Shown piece by piece: positions 14,301-28,140 of a stretch of 64,000 bases of DNA. Source of the stretch: Bombus terrestris. Taxonomy: Eukaryota > Arthropoda > Insecta > Hymenoptera > Apidae. A program made the position numbers and the translations under genes. A model generated the notes under the pieces. That model ran no database searches. It saw nothing but the letters and a program-made list of their open reading frames with translations, and was not told the origin of the DNA. Location of the stretch: the NCBI RefSeq assembly GCF_910591885.1, contig NW_025963637.1:1-64000 (forward strand), read 5' to 3'. Within the stretch, counting starts at the first letter, position 1, and the number at the start of each line of letters is the position of its first letter.

Positions 14301-16710
14301 CGTAGGACAACGTGGGACAACGTGGGACACCGTTGGACATCGTTGGACAACGTGGGACATCGTGGGACAACGTGGGACTACGTGGGACAACGTGGGACAA
14401 CGTGGGACACCGTTGGACACCGTTGGACAACGTGGGACAACGTGGGACAACGTGGGACAACGTGGGACGACGTGGGACGACGTGGGACACCGTTGGACAT
14501 CGTTGGACAACGTGGGACAACGTGGGACAACGTGGGACAACGTGGGACAACGTGGGACACCGTTGGACACAGTTGGACATCGTTGGACACCGTTGGACAC
14601 CGTGGGACAACGTGGGACAACGTGGGACACCGTTGGACACCGTGGGACACCGTTGGACAACGTGGGACAACGTGGGACAACGTGGGACAACGTTGGACAC
14701 CGTTGGACACCGTTGGACACCGTTGGACACCGTTGGACATCGGTGGACATCGTGGGACACCGTTGGACACCGTTGGACATCGTTGGACACCGTTGGACAC
14801 CGTGGGACAACGTGGGACAACGTGGGACAACGTGGGACAACGTGGGACAACGTGGGACAACGTGGGACAACGTGGGACAACGTGGGACACCGTTGGACAC
14901 CGTGGGACACCGTTGGACACCGTTGGACATCGTTGGACATCGTTGGACATCGTTGGACACCGTTGGACACCGTTGGACACCGTTGGACACCGTTGGACAT
15001 CGGTGGACATCGTGGTACACCGTTGGACACCGTTGGACACCGTGGGACAACGTGGGACAACGTGGGACAACGTGGGACAACGTGGGACAACGTGGGACAA
15101 CGTGGGACAACGTGGGACAACGTGGGACACCGTTGGACACCGTGGGACACCGTTGGACACCGTTGGACATCGTTGGACATCGTTGGACATCGTTGGACAC
15201 CGTTGGACACCGTTGGACATCGTTGGACATCGTTGGACACCGTTGGACACCGTTGGACACCGTTGGACACCGTTGGACATCGGTGGACATCGTGGGACAC
15301 CGTTGGACACCGTTGGACATCGTTGGACACCGTTGGACACCGTGGGACAACGTGGGACAACGTGGGACAACGTGGGACACCGTTGGACACCGTGGGACAC
15401 CGTTGGACACCGTTGGACATCGTTGGACATCGTTGGACATCGTTGGACACCGTTGGACACCGTTGGACACCGTTGGACACCGTTGGACATCGGTGGACAT
15501 CGTGGTACACCGTTGGACACCGTTGGACACCGTGGGACAACGTGGGACAACGTGGGACAACGTGGGACAACGTGGGACAACGTGGGACAACGTGGGACAA
15601 CGTGGGACAACGTGGGACACCATTGGACACCGTGGGACACCGTTGGACACCGTTGGACATCGTTGGACATCGTTGGACATCGTTGGACACCGTTGGACAC
15701 CGTTGGACACCGTTGGACATCGGTGGACATCGTGGGACACCGTTGGACACCGTTGGACATCGTTGGACACCGTTGGACACCGTGGGACAACGTGGGACAA
15801 CGTGGGACACCGTGGGACAACGTGGGACAACGTGGGACAACGTGGGACACCGTTGGACACCGTGGGACACCGTTGGACAACGTGGGACAACGTGGGACAA
15901 CGTGGGACAACGTTGGACACCGTTGGACACCGTTGGACACCGTTGGACACCGTTGGACATCGGTGGACATCGTGGGACACCGTTGGACACCGTTGGACAT
16001 CGTTGGACACCGTTGGACACCGTGGGACAACGTGGGACAACGTGGGACAACGTGGGACAACGTGGGACAACGTGGGACAACGTGGGACAACGTGGGACAA
16101 CGTGGGACACCGTTGGACACCGTGGGACACCGTTGGACACCGTTGGACATCGTTGGACATCGTTGGACATCGTTGGACACCGTTGGACACCGTTGGACAC
16201 CGTTGGACACCGTTGGACATCGGTGGACATCGTGGTACACCGTTGGACACCGTTGGACACCGTGGGACAACGTGGGACAACGTGGGACAACGTGGGACAA
16301 CGTGGGACAACGTGGGACAACGTGGGACAACGTGGGACAACGTGGGACACCGTTGGACACCGTGGGACACCGTTGGACACCGTTGGACATCGTTGGACAT
16401 CGTTGGACATCGTTGGACACCGTTGGACACCGTTGGACACCGTTGGACACCGTTGGACATCGGTGGACATCGTGGGACACCGTTGGACACCGTTGGACAT
16501 CGTTGGACACCGTTGGACACCGTGGGACAACGTGGGACAACGTGGGACAACGTGGGACAACGTGGGACACCGTGGGACACCGTTGGACACCGTTGGACAT
16601 CGTTGGACACCGTGGGACAACGTGGGACAACGTGGGACACCGTTGGACACCGTGGGACAACGTGGGACAACGTGGGACAACGTGGGACAACGTGGGACAA
16701 CGTGGGACAA
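14301..16710. repeat. HOR module C, expanded copy 1 (2.41 kb)
   Basis: It begins with CGTAGGACAA at 14,301, a reverse-stop CGTGGGACTA at 14,371, and the CGTGGGACGA doublet at 14,461-14,480. It carries three CGTGGTACAC units at 15,011, 15,501 and 16,231, where the shorter C modules have one. Internal expansion of the sub-repeats of about 240 bp explains the extra length. The start, 14,261-14,480, aligns with 27,731-27,950 at 13,470 bp. Confidence 0.8.
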
Positions 16711-18400
16711 CGTAGGACAACGTGGGACAACGTGGGACACCGTTGGACATCGTTGGACAACGTGGGACATCGTGGGACAACGTGGGACAACGTGGGACAA
16801 CGTGGGACACCGTTGGACATCGTTGGACAACGTGGGACAACGTGGGACAACGTGGGACAACGTGGGACAACGTGGGACAACGTGGGACACCGTTGGACAT
16901 CGTTGGACATCGTTGGACACCGTTGGACACCGTTGGACACCGTTGGACACCGTTGGACATCGGTGGACATCGTGGGACACCGTTGGACACCGTTGGACAT
17001 CGTTGGACACCGTTGGACACCGTGGGACAACGTGGGACAACGTGGGACACCGTGGGACAACGTGGGACAACGTGGGACAACGTGGGACACCGTTGGACAC
17101 CGTGGGACACCGTTGGACAACATGGGACAACGTGGGACAACGTGGGACAACGTTGGACACCGTTGGACACCGTTGGACACCGTTGGACACCGTTGGACAT
17201 CGGTGGACATCGTGGGACACCGTTGGACACCGTTGGACATCGTTGGACACCGTTGGACACCGTGGGACAACGTGGGACAACGTGGGACAACGTGGGACAA
17301 CGTGGGACACCGTGGGACACCGTTGGACAACGTGGGACAACGTGGGACAACGTGGGACAACGTTGGACACCGTTGGACACCGTTGGACACCGTTGGACAC
17401 CGTTGGACATCGGTGGACATCGTGGGACACCGTTGGACACCGTTGGACATCGTTGGACACCGTTGGACACCGTGGGACAACGTGGGACAACGTGGGACAA
17501 CGTGGGACAACGTGGGACAACGTGGGACACCGTGGGACACCGTTGGACACCGTTGGACACCGTTGGACAACGTGGGACAACGTGGGACAACGTGGGACAA
17601 CGTTGGACACCGTTGGACACCGTTGGACACCGTTGGACACCGTTGGACATCGGTGGACATCGTGGGACACCGTTGGACACCGTTGGACATCGTTGGACAC
17701 CGTTGGACACCGTGGGACAACGTGGGACAACGTGGGACAACGTGGGACAACGTGGGACAACGTGGGACAACGTGGGACAACGTGGGACAACGTGGGACAC
17801 CGTTGGACACCGTGGGACACCGTTGGACACCGTTGGACATCGTTGGACATCGTTGGACATCGTTGGACACCGTTGGACACCGTTGGACACCGTTGGACAC
17901 CGTTGGACATCGGTGGACATCGTGGGACACCGTTGGACACCGTTGGACACCGTGGGACAACGTGGGACAACGTGGGACAACGTGGGACAACGTGGGACTA
18001 CGTGGGACAACGTGGGACAACGTGGGACAACGTGGGACACCGTTGGACACCGTGGGACACCGTTGGACACCGTTGGACATCGTTGGACATCGTTGGACAT
18101 CGTTGGACACCGTTGGACACCGTTGGACACCGTTGGACACCGTTGGACATCGGTGGACATCGTGGGACACCGTTGGACACCGTTGGACATCGTTGGACAC
18201 CGTTGGACACCGTGGGACAACGTGGGACAACGTGGGACAACGTGGGACAACGTGGGACACCGTGGGACACCGTTGGACACCGTTGGACATCGTTGGACAC
18301 CGTGGGACAACGTGGGACAACGTGGGACACCGTTGGACACCGTGGGACAACGTGGGACAACGTGGGACAACGTGGGACAACGTGGGACAACGTGGGACAA
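16711..18400. repeat. HOR module A, copy 2 (1.69 kb)
   Basis: Landmarks at 16,711 (CGTAGG), 17,121 (CATGGG, +410) and 17,991 (GGGACTA, +870) match copy 1 at an offset of about 5,400 bp. The single-decamer shortening near its start explains 1,690 against 1,700 bp. A few base differences from copy 1 occur around 17,521-17,560. Confidence 0.85.
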
Positions 18401-20000
18401 CGTAGGACAACGTGGGACAACGTGGGACACCGTTGGACATCGTTGGACAACGTGGGACATCGTGGGACAACGTGGGACAACGTGGGACAACGTGGGACAA
18501 CGTGGGACACCGTTGGACATCGTTGGACAACGTGGGACACCGTTGGACACCGTTGGACATCGGTGGACATCGTGGGACACCGTTGGACACCGTTGGACAT
18601 CGTTGGACACCGTTGGACACCGTGGGACAACGTGGGACAACGTGGGACACCGTGGGACAACGTGGGACAACGTGGGACAACGTGGGACACCGTTGGACAC
18701 CGTGGGACACCGTTGGACAACATGGGACAACGTGGGACAACGTGGGACAACGTTGGACACCGTTGGACACCGTTGGACACCGTTGGACACCGTTGGACAT
18801 CGGTGGACATCGTGGGACACCGTTGGACACCGTTGGACATCGTTGGACACCGTTGGACACCGTGGGACAACGTGGGACAACGTGGGACAACGTGGGACAA
18901 CGTGGGACACCGTGGGACACCGTTGGACAACGTGGGACAACGTGGGACAACGTGGGACAACGTGGGACACCGTTGGACACCGTTGGACACCGTTGGACAC
19001 CGTTGGACATCGGTGGACATCGTGGGACACCGTTGGACACCGTTGGACATCGTTGGACACCGTTGGACACCGTGGGACAACGTGGGACAACGTGGGACAA
19101 CGTGGGACAACGTGGGACAACGTGGGACAACGTGGGACACCGTTGGACACCGTGGGACACCGTTGGACAACGTGGGACAACGTGGGACAACGTGGGACAA
19201 CGTTGGACACCGTTGGACACCGTTGGACACCGTTGGACACCGTTGGACATCGGTGGACATCGTGGGACACCGTTGGACACCGTTGGACATCGTTGGACAC
19301 CGTTGGACACCGTGGGACAACGTGGGACAACGTGGGACAACGTGGGACAACGTGGGACAACGTGGGACAACGTGGGACAACGTGGGACAACGTGGGACAC
19401 CGTTGGACACCGTGGGACACCGTTGGACACCGTTGGACATCGTTGGACATCGTTGGACATCGTTGGACACCGTTGGACACCGTTGGACACCGTTGGACAC
19501 CGTTGGACATCGGTGGACATCGTGGGACACCGTTGGACACCGTTGGACACCGTGGGACAACGTGGGACAACGTGGGACAACGTGGGACAACGTGGGACTA
19601 CGTGGGACAACGTGGGACAACGTGGGACAACGTGGGACACCGTTGGACACCGTGGGACACCGTTGGACACCGTTGGACATCGTTGGACATCGTTGGACAT
19701 CGTTGGACACCGTTGGACACCGTTGGACACCGTTGGACACCGTTGGACATCGGTGGACATCGTGGGACACCGTTGGACACCGTTGGACATCGTTGGACAC
19801 CGTTGGACACCGTGGGACAACGTGGGACAACGTGGGACAACGTGGGACAACGTGGGACACCGTGGGACACCGTTGGACACCGTTGGACATCGTTGGACAC
19901 CGTGGGACAACGTGGGACAACGTGGGACACCGTTGGACACCGTGGGACAACGTGGGACAACGTGGGACAACGTGGGACAACGTGGGACAACGTGGGACAA
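18401..20000. repeat. HOR module A, copy 3 (1.60 kb)
   Basis: Landmarks at 18,401, 18,721 (+320) and 19,591 (+870). It sits directly after copy 2, so these two form a tandem pair. The 100-bp shortfall lies in the first interval, where ten decamers are missing between the CGTAGG and CATGGG landmarks. Confidence 0.85.
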
Positions 20001-21310
20001 CGTAGGACAACGTGGGACAACGTGGGACACCGTTGGACATCGTTGGACAACGTGGGACATCGTGGGACAACGTGGGACAACGTGGGACAACGTGGGACAA
20101 CGTGGGACACCGTTGGACATCGTTGGACAACGTGGGACAACGTGGGACAACGTGGGACAACGTGGGACAACGTGGGACAACGTGGGACACCGTTGGACAT
20201 CGTTGGACATCGTTGGACACCGTTGGACACCGTTGGACACCGTTGGACACCGTTGGACATCGGTGGACATCGTGGGACACCGTTGGACACCGTTGGACAT
20301 CGTTGGACACCGTTGGACACCGTGGGACAACGTGGGACAACGTGGGACACCGTGGGACAACGTGGGACAACGTGGGACAACGTGGGACACCGTTGGACAC
20401 CGTGGGACACCGTTGGACAACATGGGACAACGTGGGACAACGTGGGACAACGTTGGACACCGTTGGACACCGTTGGACACCGTTGGACACCGTTGGACAT
20501 CGGTGGACATCGTGGGACACCGTTGGACACCGTTGGACATCGTTGGACACCGTTGGACACCGTGGGACAACGTGGGACAACGTGGGACAACGTGGGACAA
20601 CGTGGGACAACGTGGGACAACGTGGGACAACGTGGGACAACGTGGGACACCGTTGGACACCGTTGGACACCGTTGGACACCGTTGGACATCGTTGGACAT
20701 CGTTGGACATCGTTGGACACCGTTGGACACCGTTGGACATCGGTGGACATCGTGGGACACCGTTGGACACCGTTGGACACCGTGGGACAACGTGGGACAA
20801 CGTGGGACAACGTGGGACAACGTGGGACAACGTGGGACAACGTGGGACAACGTGGGACAACGTGGGACACCGTTGGACACCGTGGGACACCGTTGGACAC
20901 CGTTGGACATCGTTGGACATCGTTGGACATCGTTGGACACCGTTGGACACCGTTGGACACCGTTGGACACCGTTGGACATCGGTGGACATCGTGGGACAC
21001 CGTTGGACACCGTTGGACATCGTTGGACACCGTTGGACACCGTGGGACAACGTGGGACAACGTGGGACAACGTGGGACAACGTGGGACAACGTGGGACAA
21101 CGTGGGACAACGTGGGACAACGTGGGACAACGTGGGACAACGTGGGACACCGTTGGACATCGTTGGACACCGTGGGACACCGTTGGACACCGTTGGACAT
21201 CGTTGGACACCGTGGGACAACGTGGGACAACGTGGGACACCGTTGGACACCGTGGGACAACGTGGGACATAGTGGGACAACGTGGGACAACGTGGGACAA
21301 CGTGGGACAA
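20001..21310. repeat. HOR module B, copy 2 (1.31 kb)
   Basis: Landmarks CGTAGGACAA at 20,001, CATGGGACAA at 20,421 and AGTGGGACAA at 21,271. With the following module C it forms the first 2,720-bp B+C composite. Confidence 0.87.
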
Positions 21311-22720
21311 CGTAGGACAACGTGGGACAACGTGGGACACCGTTGGACATCGTTGGACAACGTGGGACATCGTGGGACAACGTGGGACAACGTGGGACGA
21401 CGTGGGACGACGTGGGACACCGTTGGACATCGTTGGACAACGTGGGACAACGTGGGACAACGTGGGACAACATGGGACAACGTGGGACACCGTTGGACAC
21501 AGTTGGACATCGTTGGACACCGTTGGACACCGTGGGACAACGTGGGACAACGTGGGACACCGTTGGACACCGTGGGACACCGTTGGACAACGTGGGACAA
21601 CGTGGGACAACGTGGGACAACGTTGGACACCGTTGGACACCGTTGGACACCGTTGGACACCGTTGGACATCGGTGGACATCGTGGGACACCGTTGGACAC
21701 CGTTGGACATCGTTGGACACCGTTGGACACCGTGGGACAACGTGGGACAACGTGGGACAACGTGGGACAACGTGGGACACCGTGGGACAACGTGGGACAA
21801 CGTGGGACAACGTGGGACACCGTTGGACACCGTGGGACACCGTTGGACACCGTTGGACATCGTTGGACATCGTTGGACATCGTTGGACACCGTTGGACAC
21901 CGTTGGACACCGTTGGACACCGTTGGACATCGGTGGACATCGTGGTACACCGTTGGACACCGTTGGACACCGTGGGACAACGTGGGACAACGTGGGACAA
22001 CGTGGGACAACGTGGGACAACGTGGGACAACGTGGGACAACGTGGGACAACGTGGGACACCGTTGGACACCGTGGGACACCGTTGGACACCGTTGGACAT
22101 CGTTGGACATCGTTGGACATCGTTGGACACCGTTGGACACCGTTGGACACCGTTGGACACCGTTGGACATCGGTGGACATCGTGGGACACCGTTGGACAC
22201 CGTTGGACATCGTTGGACACCGTTGGACACCGTGGGACAACGTGGGACAACGTGGGACAACGTGGGACAACGTGGGACACCGTGGGACACCGTTGGACAC
22301 CGTTGGACATCGTTGGACACCGTGGGACAACGTGGGACAACGTGGGACAACGTGGGACAACGTGGGACAACGTGGGACACCGTTGGACATCGTTGGACAT
22401 CGTTGGACACCGTTGGACACCGTTGGACACCGTTGGACACCGTTGGACATCGGTGGACATCGTGGGACACCGTTGGACACCGTTGGACATCGTTGGACAC
22501 CGTTGGACACCGTGGGACACCGTTGGACACCGTGGGACAACGTGGGACAACGTGGGACAACGTGGGACAACGTGGGACACCGTGGGACACCGTTGGACAC
22601 CGTTGGACATCGTTGGACACCGTGGGACAACGTGGGACAACGTGGGACACCGTTGGACACCGTGGGACAACGTGGGACAACGTGGGACAACGTGGGACAA
22701 CGTGGGACAACGTGGGACAA
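21311..22720. repeat. HOR module C, copy 2 (1.41 kb, with a 300-bp internal expansion)
   Basis: Landmarks CGTAGGACAA at 21,311, CGTGGGACGA doublet at 21,391-21,410 and CGTGGTACAC at 21,941. About 300 bp around 22,320-22,640 are extra relative to the copy at 24,031, which explains the composite spacing of 2,720 bp before and 2,420 bp after this point. CATGGGACAA at 21,471 is private. Confidence 0.85.
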
Positions 22721-24030
22721 CGTAGGACAACGTGGGACAACGTGGGACACCGTTGGACATCGTTGGACAACGTGGGACATCGTGGGACAACGTGGGACAA
22801 CGTGGGACAACGTGGGACAACGTGGGACACCGTTGGACATCGTTGGACAACGTGGGACAACGTGGGACAACGTGGGACAACGTGGGACAACGTGGGACAA
22901 CGTGGGACACCGTTGGACATCGTTGGACATCGTTGGACACCGTTGGACACCGTTGGACACCGTTGGACACCGTTGGACATCGGTGGACATCGTGGGACAC
23001 CGTTGGACACCGTTGGACATCGTTGGACACCGTTGGACACCGTGGGACAACGTGGGACAACGTGGGACACCGTGGGACAACGTGGGACAACGTGGGACAA
23101 CGTGGGACACCGTTGGACACCGTGGGACACCGTTGGACAACATGGGACAACGTGGGACAACGTGGGACAACGTTGGACACCGTTGGACACCGTTGGACAC
23201 CGTTGGACACCGTTGGACATCGGTGGACATCGTGGGACACCGTTGGACACCGTTGGACATCGTTGGACACCGTTGGACACCGTGGGACAACGTGGGACAA
23301 CGTGGGACAACGTGGGACAACGTGGGACAACGTGGGACAACGTGGGACAACGTGGGACAACGTGGGACACCGTTGGACACCGTGGGACACCGTTGGACAC
23401 CGTTGGACATCGTTGGACATCGTTGGACATCGTTGGACACCGTTGGACACCGTTGGACATCGGTGGACATCGTGGGACACCGTTGGACACCGTTGGACAC
23501 CGTGGGACAACGTGGGACAACGTGGGACAACGTGGGACAACGTGGGACAACGTGGGACAACGTGGGACAACGTGGGACAACGTGGGACACCGTTGGACAC
23601 CGTGGGACACCGTTGGACACCGTTGGACATCGTTGGACATCGTTGGACATCGTTGGACACCGTTGGACACCGTTGGACACCGTTGGACACCGTTGGACAT
23701 CGGTGGACATCGTGGGACACCGTTGGACACCGTTGGACATCGTTGGACACCGTTGGACACCGTGGGACAACGTGGGACAACGTGGGACAACGTGGGACAA
23801 CGTGGGACAACGTGGGACAACGTGGGACAACGTGGGACAACGTGGGACAACGTGGGACAACGTGGGACACCGTTGGACATCGTTGGACACCGTGGGACAC
23901 CGTTGGACACCGTTGGACATCGTTGGACACCGTGGGACAACGTGGGACAACGTGGGACACCGTGGGACACCGTGGGACAACGTGGGACATAGTGGGACAA
24001 CGTGGGACAACGTGGGACAACGTGGGACAA
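22721..24030. repeat. HOR module B, copy 3 (1.31 kb)
   Basis: Landmarks at 22,721, 23,141 (CATGGG) and 23,991 (AGTGGG) are each exactly 2,720 bp after their partners in module B copy 2. It starts the second B+C composite. Confidence 0.87.
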
Positions 24031-25140
24031 CGTAGGACAACGTGGGACAACGTGGGACACCGTTGGACATCGTTGGACAACGTGGGACATCGTGGGACAA
24101 CGTGGGACAACGTGGGACGACGTGGGACGACGTGGGACACCGTTGGACATCGTTGGACAACGTGGGACAACGTGGGACAACGTGGGACAACGTGGGACAA
24201 CGTGGGACACCGTTGGACACAGTTGGACATCGTTGGACACCGTTGGACACCGTGGGACAACGTGGGACAACGTGGGACACCGTTGGACACCGTGGGACAC
24301 CGTTGGACAACGTGGGACAACGTGGGACAACGTGGGACAACGTTGGACACCGTTGGACACCGTTGGACACCGTTGGACACCGTTGGACATCGGTGGACAT
24401 CGTGGGACACCGTTGGACACCGTTGGACATCGTTGGACACCGTTGGACACCGTGGGACAACGTGGGACAACGTGGGACAACGTGGGACAACGTGGGACAA
24501 CGTGGGACAACGTGGGACAACGTGGGACAACGTGGGACACCGTTGGACACCGTGGGACACCGTTGGACACCGTTGGACATCGTTGGACATCGTTGGACAT
24601 CGTTGGACACCGTTGGACACCGTTGGACACCGTTGGACACCGTTGGACATCGGTGGACATCGTGGTACACCGTTGGACACCGTTGGACACCGTGGGACAA
24701 CGTGGGACAACGTGGGACAACGTGGGACAACGTGGGACAACGTGGGACAACGTGGGACAACGTGGGACAACGTGGGACACCGTTGGACACCGTGGGACAC
24801 CGTTGGACACCGTTGGACATCGTTGGACATCGTTGGACATCGTTGGACACCGTTGGACACCGTTGGACACCGTTGGACACCGTTGGACATCGGTGGACAT
24901 CGTGGGACACCGTTGGACACCGTTGGACATCGTTGGACACCGTTGGACACCGTGGGACAACGTGGGACAACGTGGGACAACGTGGGACAACGTGGGACAC
25001 CGTGGGACACCGTTGGACACCGTTGGACATCGTTGGACACCGTGGGACAACGTGGGACAACGTGGGACACCGTTGGACACCGTGGGACAACGTGGGACAA
25101 CGTGGGACAACGTGGGACAACGTGGGACAACGTGGGACAA
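24031..25140. repeat. HOR module C, copy 3 (1.11 kb, shortest form)
   Basis: Landmarks CGTAGGACAA at 24,031, CGTGGGACGA doublet at 24,111-24,130 and CGTGGTACAC at 24,661, each 2,720 bp after copy 2. It lacks the 300-bp expansion, so the next CGTAGGACAA (25,141) is only 2,420 bp from 22,721. Confidence 0.85.
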
Positions 25141-27770
25141 CGTAGGACAACGTGGGACAACGTGGGACACCGTTGGACATCGTTGGACAACGTGGGACAT
25201 CGTGGGACAACGTGGGACAACGTGGGACAACGTGGGACAACGTGGGACACCGTTGGACATCGTTGGACAACGTGGGACAACGTGGGACAACGTGGGACAA
25301 CGTGGGACAACGTGGGACAACGTGGGACACCGTTGGACATCGTTGGACATCGTTGGACACCGTTGGACACCGTTGGACACCGTTGGACACCGTTGGACAT
25401 CGGTGGACATCGTGGGACACCGTTGGACACCGTTGGACATCGTTGGACACCGTTGGACACCGTGGGACAACGTGGGACAACGTGGGACACCGTGGGACAA
25501 CGTGGGACAACGTGGGACAACGTGGGACACCGTTGGACACCGTGGGACACCGTTGGACAACATGGGACAACGTGGGACAACGTGGGACAACGTTGGACAC
25601 CGTTGGACACCGTTGGACACCGTTGGACACCGTTGGACATCGGTGGACATCGTGGGACACCGTTGGACACCGTTGGACATCGTTGGACACCGTTGGACAC
25701 CGTGGGACAACGTGGGACAACGTGGGACAACGTGGGACAACGTGGGACACCGTGGGACACCGTGGGACAACGTGGGACAACGTGGGACAACGTGGGACAA
25801 CGTTGGACACCGTTGGACACCGTTGGACACCGTTGGACACCGTTGGACATCGGTGGACATCGTGGGACACCGTTGGACACCGTTGGACATCGTTGGACAC
25901 CGTTGGACACCGTGGGACAACGTGGGACAACGTGGGACAACGTGGGACAACGTGGGACAACGTGGGACAACGTGGGACACCGTTGGACACCGTGGGACAC
26001 CGTTGGACAACGTGGGACAACGTGGGACAACGTGGGACAACGTTGGACACCGTTGGACACCGTTGGACACCGTTGGACACCGTTGGACATCGGTGGACAT
26101 CGTGGGACACCGTTGGACACCGTTGGACATCGTTGGACACCGTTGGACACCGTGGGACAACGTGGGACAACGTGGGACAACGTGGGACAACGTGGGACAA
26201 CGTGGGACAACGTGGGACAACGTGGGACAACGTGGGACACCGTTGGACACCGTGGGACACCGTTGGACACCGTTGGACATCGTTGGACATCGTTGGACAT
26301 CGTTGGACACCGTTGGACACCGTTGGACACCGTTGGACACCGTTGGACATCGGTGGACATCGTGGGACACCGTTGGACACCGTTGGACACCGTGGGACAA
26401 CGTGGGACAACGTGGGACAACGTGGGACAACGTGGGACTACGTGGGACAACGTGGGACAACGTGGGACAACGTGGGACACCGTTGGACACCGTGGGACAC
26501 CGTTGGACACCGTTGGACACCGTTGGACATCGTTGGACATCGTTGGACACCGTTGGACACCGTTGGACACCGTTGGACACCGTTGGACATCGGTGGACAT
26601 CGTGGGACACCGTTGGACACCGTTGGACATCGTTGGACACCGTTGGACACCGTGGGACAACGTGGGACAACGTGGGACAACGTGGGACACCGTTGGACAC
26701 CGTTGGACACCGTTGGACATCGGTGGACATCGTGGGACACCGTTGGACACCGTTGGACATCGTTGGACACCGTTGGACACCGTGGGACAACGTGGGACAA
26801 CGTGGGACACCGTGGGACAACGTGGGACAACGTGGGACAACGTGGGACACCGTTGGACACCGTGGGACACCGTTGGACAACATGGGACAACGTGGGACAA
26901 CGTGGGACAACGTTGGACACCGTTGGACACCGTTGGACACCGTTGGACACCGTTGGACATCGGTGGACATCGTGGGACACCGTTGGACACCGTTGGACAT
27001 CGTTGGACACCGTTGGACACCGTGGGACAACGTGGGACAACGTGGGACAACGTGGGACAACGTGGGACAACGTGGGACAACGTGGGACAACGTGGGACAA
27101 CGTGGGACACCGTTGGACACCGTGGGACACCGTTGGACACCGTTGGACATCGTTGGACATCGTTGGACATCGTTGGACACCGTTGGACACCGTTGGACAT
27201 CGGTGGACATCGTGGGACACCGTTGGACACCGTTGGACACCGTGGGACAACGTGGGACAACGTGGGACAACGTGGGACAACGTGGGACAACGTGGGACAA
27301 CGTGGGACAACGTGGGACAACGTGGGACACCGTTGGACACCGTGGGACACCGTTGGACACCGTTGGACATCGTTGGACATCGTTGGACATCGTTGGACAC
27401 CGTTGGACACCGTTGGACACCGTTGGACACCGTTGGACATCGGTGGACATCGTGGGACACCGTTGGACACCGTTGGACATCGTTGGACACCGTTGGACAC
27501 CGTGGGACAACGTGGGACAACGTGGGACAACGTGGGACAACGTGGGACAACGTGGGACAACGTGGGACAACGTGGGACAACGTGGGACAACGTGGGACAA
27601 CGTGGGACACCGTTGGACATCGTTGGACACCGTGGGACACCGTTGGACACCGTTGGACATCGTTGGACACCGTGGGACAACGTGGGACAACGTGGGACAC
27701 CGTTGGACACCGTGGGACAACGTGGGACAAAGTGGGACAACGTGGGACAACGTGGGACAACGTGGGACAA
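25141..27770. repeat. Hybrid A/B higher-order module (2.63 kb)
   Basis: It starts as module A: CGTAGGACAA at 25,141, CATGGGACAA at 25,561 (+420), CGTGGGACTA at 26,431 (+870). A second CATGGGACAA at 26,881 and AGTGGGACAA at 27,731 (+850) then end it as module B, with no CGTAGGACAA between. This is what an unequal crossover between an A and a B module would leave. Confidence 0.75.
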
Positions 27771-28130
27771 CGTAGGACAACGTGGGACAACGTGGGACAC
27801 CGTTGGACATCGTTGGACAACGTGGGACATCGTGGGACAACGTGGGACTACGTGGGACAACGTGGGACAACGTGGGACACCGTTGGACACCGTTGGACAA
27901 CGTGGGACAACGTGGGACAACGTGGGACAACGTGGGACGACGTGGGACGACGTGGGACACCGTTGGACATCGTTGGACAACGTGGGACAACGTGGGACAA
28001 CGTGGGACAACGTGGGACAACGTGGGACACCGTTGGACACAGTTGGACATCGTTGGACACCGTTGGACACCGTGGGACAACGTGGGACAACGTGGGACAA
28101 CGTGGGACAACGTGGGACAACGTGGGACAA
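27771..28130. repeat. Truncated module C (360 bp)
   Basis: CGTAGGACAA at 27,771, CGTGGGACTA at 27,841 and the CGTGGGACGA doublet at 27,931-27,950 match the start of the expanded module C at 14,301 (offset 13,470 bp). It stops at the CGTAGGACAA at 28,131, where block III gives way to a different composition. Confidence 0.8.
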
Positions 28131-28140
28131 CGTAGGACAA

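Larger units (their letters stand above)
7691..28140. repeat. Array block III, hierarchical higher-order-repeat domain
   Basis: CGGTGGACAT units recur about every 210-280 bp (for example 11,561, 11,801, 12,011, 12,251, 12,511, 12,751 and 15,001, 15,281, 15,491, 15,721, 15,961, 16,221, 16,461), defining a sub-repeat of about 24 decamers. Above it are modules bounded by CGTAGGACAA units at 8,031, 9,711, 10,051, 11,301, 13,001, 14,301, 16,711, 18,401, 20,001, 21,311, 22,721, 24,031, 25,141, 27,771 and 28,131. Secondary landmarks are CATGGGACAA, CGTGGTACAC, CGTGGGACTA, AGTGGGACAA and a CGTGGGACGA doublet. Their order and spacing define the module types listed separately. GATAT-type units are absent except at 8,731. 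Confidence 0.85.
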
